Assembly: GCA_023262245.1 (NCBI GenBank)
Contig: JALRDC010000044.1
Coordinates: 1 to 37,812, forward strand
Reading direction: 5' to 3'
Source of the DNA: Flavobacteriaceae bacterium
GTDB lineage: Bacteria; Bacteroidota; Bacteroidia; Flavobacteriales; Flavobacteriaceae
DNA: 37,812 bases
The notes under the pieces are model-generated. The model was not told the DNA's origin. It was given only the letters and a program-made list of their open reading frames with translations, and ran no database searches. Both the position numbers and the translations under genes were made by a program. Positions 33,465-37,812 of the stretch are shown piece after piece; the first letter of the stretch is position 1; each line of letters opens with the position of its first letter.

Positions 33465-36065
33465 GTGTCGAAAGAAGTAAAAGAAACACCGCTAATGAAG
33501 CAATACAACCGTATCAAGGCGAAGTATCCTGATGCATTGTTACTCTTTAGGGTGGGAGATTTTTACGAAACTTTTGGAGCCGATGCCATAAAAGCTGCGG
33601 ATATTTTAGGAATTATTCTAACAAAAAGAGGAGCAGGTAGTAGCAGTGAAACAGAATTGGCTGGTTTTCCTCATCATTCTGTAAACACTTATTTACCCAA
33701 ACTTGTAAAAGCAGGATGTCGCGTGGCTATTTGTGATCAGTTGGAAGACCCAAAGTTGGCAAAAACTATTGTAAAACGGGGAGTTACCGAGCTTATAACC
33801 CCTGGAGTTTCCCTTCATGACGATGTTTTAGATCAAAAAAAGAATAACTACTTAGCGGCCGTTTTCTTTAATAAAAAATGGGGTGTTTCCTTTTTGGATA
33901 TCTCTACAGGAGATTTTCTTGTTGCCGAAGGAAATAGAGAACAAATGGAACAACTGCTTCAAAGTTATATGCCTAGTGAAGTGCTTGTCCCTAAGCCCAA
34001 GAAGCAATTTTTTAATGAACAGTTTGGCGCAAGCTACCCTTGTTTTTATATTGAAGATTGGGCCTTTGAAATAAGTACCGCCCAACAAAAATTAATTTCT
34101 CATTTTGAAACGCATTCTCTTGAGGGATTTGGAATTCAAAATTACACCGTAGGAATCAGTGCTGCGGGAGCCGTTATGCATTATCTGTCTGATACCCAAC
34201 ACGACAAGCTTCAGCACATTACTAAAATAGCCCCCATCAGTCAGGAAGCTTATGTATGGATAGATCGATTTACCCAACGCAACCTCGAACTCTTTCATCC
34301 TAACCATCCCGAGGGAGTACCTCTCATCCAAATCATTGATCATACACAAACGGCAATGGGGGCGCGTCTGTTAAGGAAGTGGTTGGCTTTTCCATTAAAA
34401 GAATTGAAACCGATTGAAATTCGCCAGGCTAGTGTACAAGAATTTTTAGAAGCAACGCAACTTTTAGAAAAAACACAGGAGGCATTAGGACAGATGATTG
34501 ATATCGAAAGAGTCATGGCAAAAATTGCTACTGAAAAAATAAGTCCACGGGCTTTAAATCAATTAGCAGATTCACTGGCCGTTTTAGAAGCGTTTAAGTT
34601 AGTTTTAGCACAAGAAAAACAATCCGTTCTTAACAAGCAATTAAAGGGATTGGCTAGCTGTCAAGAAATTTTAAAGCTCCTTAAAAAGACCTTACATCCT
34701 GAAGCACCTGTGATGGTTTCCAAAGGAAAGGTCATTGCCGAAGGCTTTTCAGAACCGTTAGACAACTTGCGAAAACTTCGCGACACGTCCCAGGCTCATC
34801 TCGATGCTATGTTGGAACGCGAAACAGAACGGACTCAAATCCCTTCGTTAAAAATAGCTTTCAACAATGTTTTTGGGTATTATATAGAAGTACGAAATAC
34901 ACACAAAGACAAGGTTCCAGAAGAATGGGTTCGCAAACAAACTTTGGTCAATGCAGAACGCTATATCACAGAAGAATTAAAAAACTTTGAAACAGAAATT
35001 TTGCAAGCGGGAGAGCGCATTCAAAATTTAGAACAGGAGTTATACATCACTCTAGTTAAGGCGTTACAACAAAAATTGGATACCCTAAAACAAAATGCAG
35101 CAGTAGTAGCGCAATGGGATGTGTTGAGTGGCTTTGCCAAAATGGCACAAAAGAACAACTATTGTTGTCCTGTAATGACTACAGATACTTCTTTGGAAAT
35201 TCAAGGAGCACGTCATCCCGTTATTGAACGTCAACTTCCTTTAGGGACTCCTTATATCGCAAACGACCTTTATTTAGATCGGGAGAAGCAACAAATCATG
35301 ATGATAACCGGACCCAATATGTCTGGTAAATCCGCTTTGTTACGACAAACCGCTTTGATCTCACTATTGGCTCAAATGGGAAGTTATGTTCCGGCTACTA
35401 AGGCCAGCCTAGGTTTGGTAGATAAAATCTTTACCCGAGTAGGAGCCAGCGATAATATTTCTATGGGAGCCTCTACCTTTATGGTAGAAATGAATGAAAC
35501 CGCGTCTATCCTCAACAATATTTCTGAAAGAAGTTTGGTACTCCTTGACGAGATTGGAAGGGGAACAAGTACGTATGATGGTATTTCCATTGCCTGGGCC
35601 ATAGCAGAGTATTTGCACGAACACCCCTTTAGACCTCGCGTACTTTTTGCTACTCATTATCATGAATTAAACGAAATGACACAAGTGTACGAGCGTGTAA
35701 AGAATTTTAATGTTTCGATTAAGGAAACCCAAGACAACGTGTTGTTTTTGCGAAAACTGATTCCTGGAGGAAGTGCTCACAGTTTTGGAATTCACGTAGC
35801 AAAAATGGCTGGGATGCCCCAACACGTTTTGGCAACTGCAAAAGAAAAATTAAAAGGACTGGAAGCTTCACACGGGATTAACAAGAACAAAACTTCTAAA
35901 GACGATAAGGAAGAACTTCAATTGAGTTTTTTCAACTTAGACGATCCTCTTTTAGAAGCTATACGAGAGGAAATCACAGCTTTGGATATTGATACGCTCA
36001 CTCCTGTTGAGGCTTTAATGCAACTCAATCAAATCAAGCGAAGACTTTCCCAAAAAGGGGATTAG
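33465..36065 (+). CDS. mutS: DNA mismatch repair protein MutS
   Basis: Mismatch-recognition ATPase. The 866-residue protein has the N-terminal mismatch-binding domain with the Phe33-x-Glu35 motif (GDFYETFG), clamp and lever regions, and the ATPase with Walker A GPNMSGKSALLRQ, the ABC-type signature region ASDNISMGASTFMVEM and Walker B LVLLDEIGRGTSTYDG, followed by FATHYHEL. All parts are complete, so it is MutS1, not a MutS2 type. I chose GTG at 33465, which gives MSKEVKETPLMKQYN as in related proteins; the frame extends upstream to TTG at 33411, but those residues are not family-like. Its TAG stop overlaps the sulfatase stop. Confidence 0.95.
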   Translation: MSKEVKETPLMKQYNRIKAKYPDALLLFRVGDFYETFGADAIKAADILGIILTKRGAGSSSETELAGFPHHSVNTYLPKLVKAGCRVAICDQLEDPKLAKTIVKRGVTELITPGVSLHDDVLDQKKNNYLAAVFFNKKWGVSFLDISTGDFLVAEGNREQMEQLLQSYMPSEVLVPKPKKQFFNEQFGASYPCFYIEDWAFEISTAQQKLISHFETHSLEGFGIQNYTVGISAAGAVMHYLSDTQHDKLQHITKIAPISQEAYVWIDRFTQRNLELFHPNHPEGVPLIQIIDHTQTAMGARLLRKWLAFPLKELKPIEIRQASVQEFLEATQLLEKTQEALGQMIDIERVMAKIATEKISPRALNQLADSLAVLEAFKLVLAQEKQSVLNKQLKGLASCQEILKLLKKTLHPEAPVMVSKGKVIAEGFSEPLDNLRKLRDTSQAHLDAMLERETERTQIPSLKIAFNNVFGYYIEVRNTHKDKVPEEWVRKQTLVNAERYITEELKNFETEILQAGERIQNLEQELYITLVKALQQKLDTLKQNAAVVAQWDVLSGFAKMAQKNNYCCPVMTTDTSLEIQGARHPVIERQLPLGTPYIANDLYLDREKQQIMMITGPNMSGKSALLRQTALISLLAQMGSYVPATKASLGLVDKIFTRVGASDNISMGASTFMVEMNETASILNNISERSLVLLDEIGRGTSTYDGISIAWAIAEYLHEHPFRPRVLFATHYHELNEMTQVYERVKNFNVSIKETQDNVLFLRKLIPGGSAHSFGIHVAKMAGMPQHVLATAKEKLKGLEASHGINKNKTSKDDKEELQLSFFNLDDPLLEAIREEITALDIDTLTPVEALMQLNQIKRRLSQKGD

Positions 36066-37486
36066 TTTTTTTTCCCTCTAGAGGCCAGACGGTCTTTTCC
36101 TGCTACCATCTTCTTTTGGTGTTCTTCAACTAAAGCCTTGATTTTATTTATAATTTCTGGATTTTTATCTGCAACGTTGTATTGTTCCCCTGGGTCGTGA
36201 TTTAAATGGTAGAGCAAGGGAGGATTGTGTTGTTCTTTTTTGCCAAATTGACCATAGGCCCCTTCTGTAATAAAATGAGCTTTATAAGACCCCAATCGAA
36301 CGGCATATAAGTCCGTACCTCTGTAATAAAAAAAGTGATCTCGTTTGCTTTTTTCGTTTTCATATAAAACGGAACTTAAGTCATAGCTGTCGTACTGTCG
36401 GTCATCCGAGAGTTGTACACCAGCAATTTTGCTAAACGTATGGAAAAGATCTAAGGTTGATCCCGTATGATGAACGATTTGGGGAGCAATGCTTTTCGGT
36501 TGCCAAAAAAGTGTTGGAACCCGCATTCCTCCTTCCCAGGTGGTTCCCTTACCTGCATAAAGTTCCCCGGCACTCCCACCTTGTTCATTAAATAGGGTCC
36601 AGGGACCGTTGTCGGAAGTAAAAACCACCATTGTTTGTTCGCTGATCCCCGCTTCTTTTAAAGCTTCAATGATGCTGCCTACGCCTTGATCTATTTCCTC
36701 TATCACGTCACCATACAGACCTCTTGAGCTTTTACCCAATGCCTCTGGGGAAGCAAACAGGGGCACATGAGGGAGGTTGTGTGCGAGGTAAACAAAAAAG
36801 GGCTGGTCTTTATTTTTTTTGATAAATGAAATCGTTTCATCGGTATAACGGCGGGTAATCGTATTTTGATTTGCGGGTCTTTCTACAATATCATTGTTGC
36901 GTATTAGAGGGACATTGAAATTTTCAATAAGGTTGTTCTCAGGATTTGCAATAAGATTCCAATAGCCTCCTTTTTCTTGATATACCTCTTGTGGGGTATC
37001 CATATCATTAGAATAAGGGATGCCAAAATAATAGTCAAAACCGTGTTGAAGAGGGAGGTGTTCTTTTCGATGCCCTAAATGCCATTTGCCGATACAGGCA
37101 GTCACGTAATTTGCTTTTTTCAGTTGAGAGGCTAGAGAAATTTCAGATTTGGGAAAACCATCATTAGAGTCTGGGAATAATACCCTTTGTTTATTGCTGC
37201 TCATTCCACTTCTGATGGGTAACCTACCCGTTAGAAGCCCCGCTCTACTGGGAGTACATACACTAGCAGCTGCGTAAAAGTTGGTCCATTTTTGTCCCTC
37301 TTGTGCCAGTTGGTCTAAATGAGGGGTCTTAATAGAAGGATTTCCAAAGGAGCTTAAATCCCCATAACCTAGGTCATCAGCAAAAATGACTATAAAATTT
37401 GTGGGTTTTGTTTTCTGTGTTTTGGTTTTACAACTTACAAGGGAAATAAAGACACAGCTACAAAAGATTAAAACACGTAAGTTCAT
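36062..37486 (-). CDS. Sulfatase (type I, CxPSR formylglycine type), lipoprotein
   Basis: An exported 474-residue lipoprotein (signal ending LVSC, Cys19) of the alkaline-phosphatase-like sulfatase family. Metal ligands DD are at 37-38 (FADDLGYGD). The active-site Cys77 lies in CTPSRAGLLTGR (77-88), the motif recognised by formylglycine-generating enzyme. GKWHLGH, LPHVPLFAS and FTSDNGPW are further conserved blocks. It probably removes sulfate esters from a polysaccharide or oligosaccharide in the periplasm or on the cell surface. The substrate is not readable. No carbohydrate-active enzyme or SusCD pair lies beside it, so it is an orphan here; the FGE at 7679-8704 could mature it. Confidence 0.93.
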   Translation of the reverse strand: MNLRVLIFCSCVFISLVSCKTKTQKTKPTNFIVIFADDLGYGDLSSFGNPSIKTPHLDQLAQEGQKWTNFYAAASVCTPSRAGLLTGRLPIRSGMSSNKQRVLFPDSNDGFPKSEISLASQLKKANYVTACIGKWHLGHRKEHLPLQHGFDYYFGIPYSNDMDTPQEVYQEKGGYWNLIANPENNLIENFNVPLIRNNDIVERPANQNTITRRYTDETISFIKKNKDQPFFVYLAHNLPHVPLFASPEALGKSSRGLYGDVIEEIDQGVGSIIEALKEAGISEQTMVVFTSDNGPWTLFNEQGGSAGELYAGKGTTWEGGMRVPTLFWQPKSIAPQIVHHTGSTLDLFHTFSKIAGVQLSDDRQYDSYDLSSVLYENEKSKRDHFFYYRGTDLYAVRLGSYKAHFITEGAYGQFGKKEQHNPPLLYHLNHDPGEQYNVADKNPEIINKIKALVEEHQKKMVAGKDRLASRGKKN

Positions 37487-37578
37487 ACTTAAAATTAGAA
37501 TAGATATTTTTTAAAATTAAGGAATTCTTTTTTCCATGAAAAGCGACGTAAATAGTACCTAAAAATTAAATTTTATTT

Positions 37579-37586
37579 TACATTTG
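37579..37586 (+). promoter_or_regulatory. Promoter -7 box for tRNA-Gly
   Basis: TACATTTG, an exact TAnnTTTG match, ends 11 bp before the tRNA 5' end. No clear upstream TTTG box is visible. Confidence 0.6.
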
Positions 37587-37597
37587 CATTCCATTCT

Positions 37598-37669
37598 GCG
37601 AAAGTAGCTCAGGGGTAGAGCATCACCTTGCCAAGGTGAGGGTCGCGGGTTCAAATCCCGTCTTTCGCT
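37598..37669 (+). tRNA. tRNA-Gly (anticodon GCC)
   Basis: A 72-nt cloverleaf folds completely. The acceptor stem is GCGAAAG (37598-37604) with CTTTCGC (37662-37668) and discriminator T. The D arm is GCTC/GAGC. The anticodon arm is TCACC-TTGCCAA-GGTGA with anticodon GCC, reading GGC/GGU glycine codons. The T arm is GCGGG-TTCAAAT-CCCGT. The 3' CCA is not encoded. It is preceded by an exact promoter box and followed 17 bases later by a phage-like fragment. Confidence 0.97.
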
Positions 37670-37686
37670 CTCTTTTATTTAGAGTT

Positions 37687-37812
37687 ATATGGCAACCTGG
37701 ACAAGATTCGAACAATAATCTATTATGGGATCCTTCAAATCTATCAAGTGTTGGTCAACATGACATATCATTTGCAGGAGCACAAGTTGAGCTTGGACCA
37801 GAAGCAACAGAA
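37687..37812 (+). pseudogene. Start-less phage tail-fibre-like reading frame, running off the window
   Basis: From 37687 a reading frame continues to the window edge for 42 codons and reads WQPGQDSNNNLLW, then ISFAGAQVELGPEATE. The last part resembles the conserved AQLExGxxATxFE stretch found near the C-terminal region of many marine phage tail-fibre or collar proteins. No ATG, GTG or TTG occurs in frame between the tRNA and this segment; the frame is open back through the tRNA, whose only in-frame candidate is a GTG at 37636. So it looks like a gene broken at the tRNA, either a prophage remnant or an assembly join. The identification rests on a short motif recalled from memory. Confidence 0.5.

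Overview
The window looks like chromosomal DNA of a low-GC member of the Flavobacteriia (Bacteroidota), probably marine. The reasons are a SusC/SusD pair, three TonB-dependent receptors with Bacteroidota-type N-terminal domains, several exact TAnnTTTG promoter boxes (one with a TTTG box 19 bp upstream), a folK-deoxynucleoside kinase fusion, a ribosomal protein S16 with a long acidic tail, and many Sec lipoproteins. No transposase, CRISPR array or rRNA was seen.

Layout. 1-8.7 kb is a carbohydrate locus on the + strand: a SusC-like receptor (5' end outside the window) and SusD-like lipoprotein, a terminator, then xylulokinase, xylose isomerase and a lipoprotein formylglycine-generating enzyme in one tight operon. 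8.8-11.9 kb is etfB-etfA-scoA-scoB, an acyl-CoA/keto-acid module. 11.9-17.3 kb is a co-directional run: a DUF1080 lipoprotein, a small His-rich membrane protein, a lipoprotein overlapping a TonB-dependent receptor by one base, a YhhN-like membrane protein and a secreted protein of unknown function. The middle three genes look like a metal-uptake module and are the best candidate here for an under-described system. 17.3-21.3 kb holds a lone XRE regulator, a second YhhN-like protein, a Tat-type Rieske lipoprotein and another TonB-dependent receptor.

21.3-36.1 kb is mostly housekeeping: rpsP-rimM facing away from tig-clpP-clpX; a GH3-like enzyme; a DUF2797 protein; sppA-yhhQ-rluF; folK-dNK; an RNA methyltransferase; and mutS. 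A sulfatase of the CxPSR type follows. It is a plausible substrate for the formylglycine enzyme 28 kb upstream. The window ends with tRNA-Gly(GCC), and 17 bases after it lies a start-less reading frame resembling a phage tail-fibre region. That suggests a prophage remnant at a tRNA site or an assembly join.

A recurrent structural feature is that four convergent gene pairs end in 4-base overlaps (CTAG, TTAA, TTAA, TTAG) that supply both stop codons. Functions are read from motifs and family knowledge; no database search was possible.
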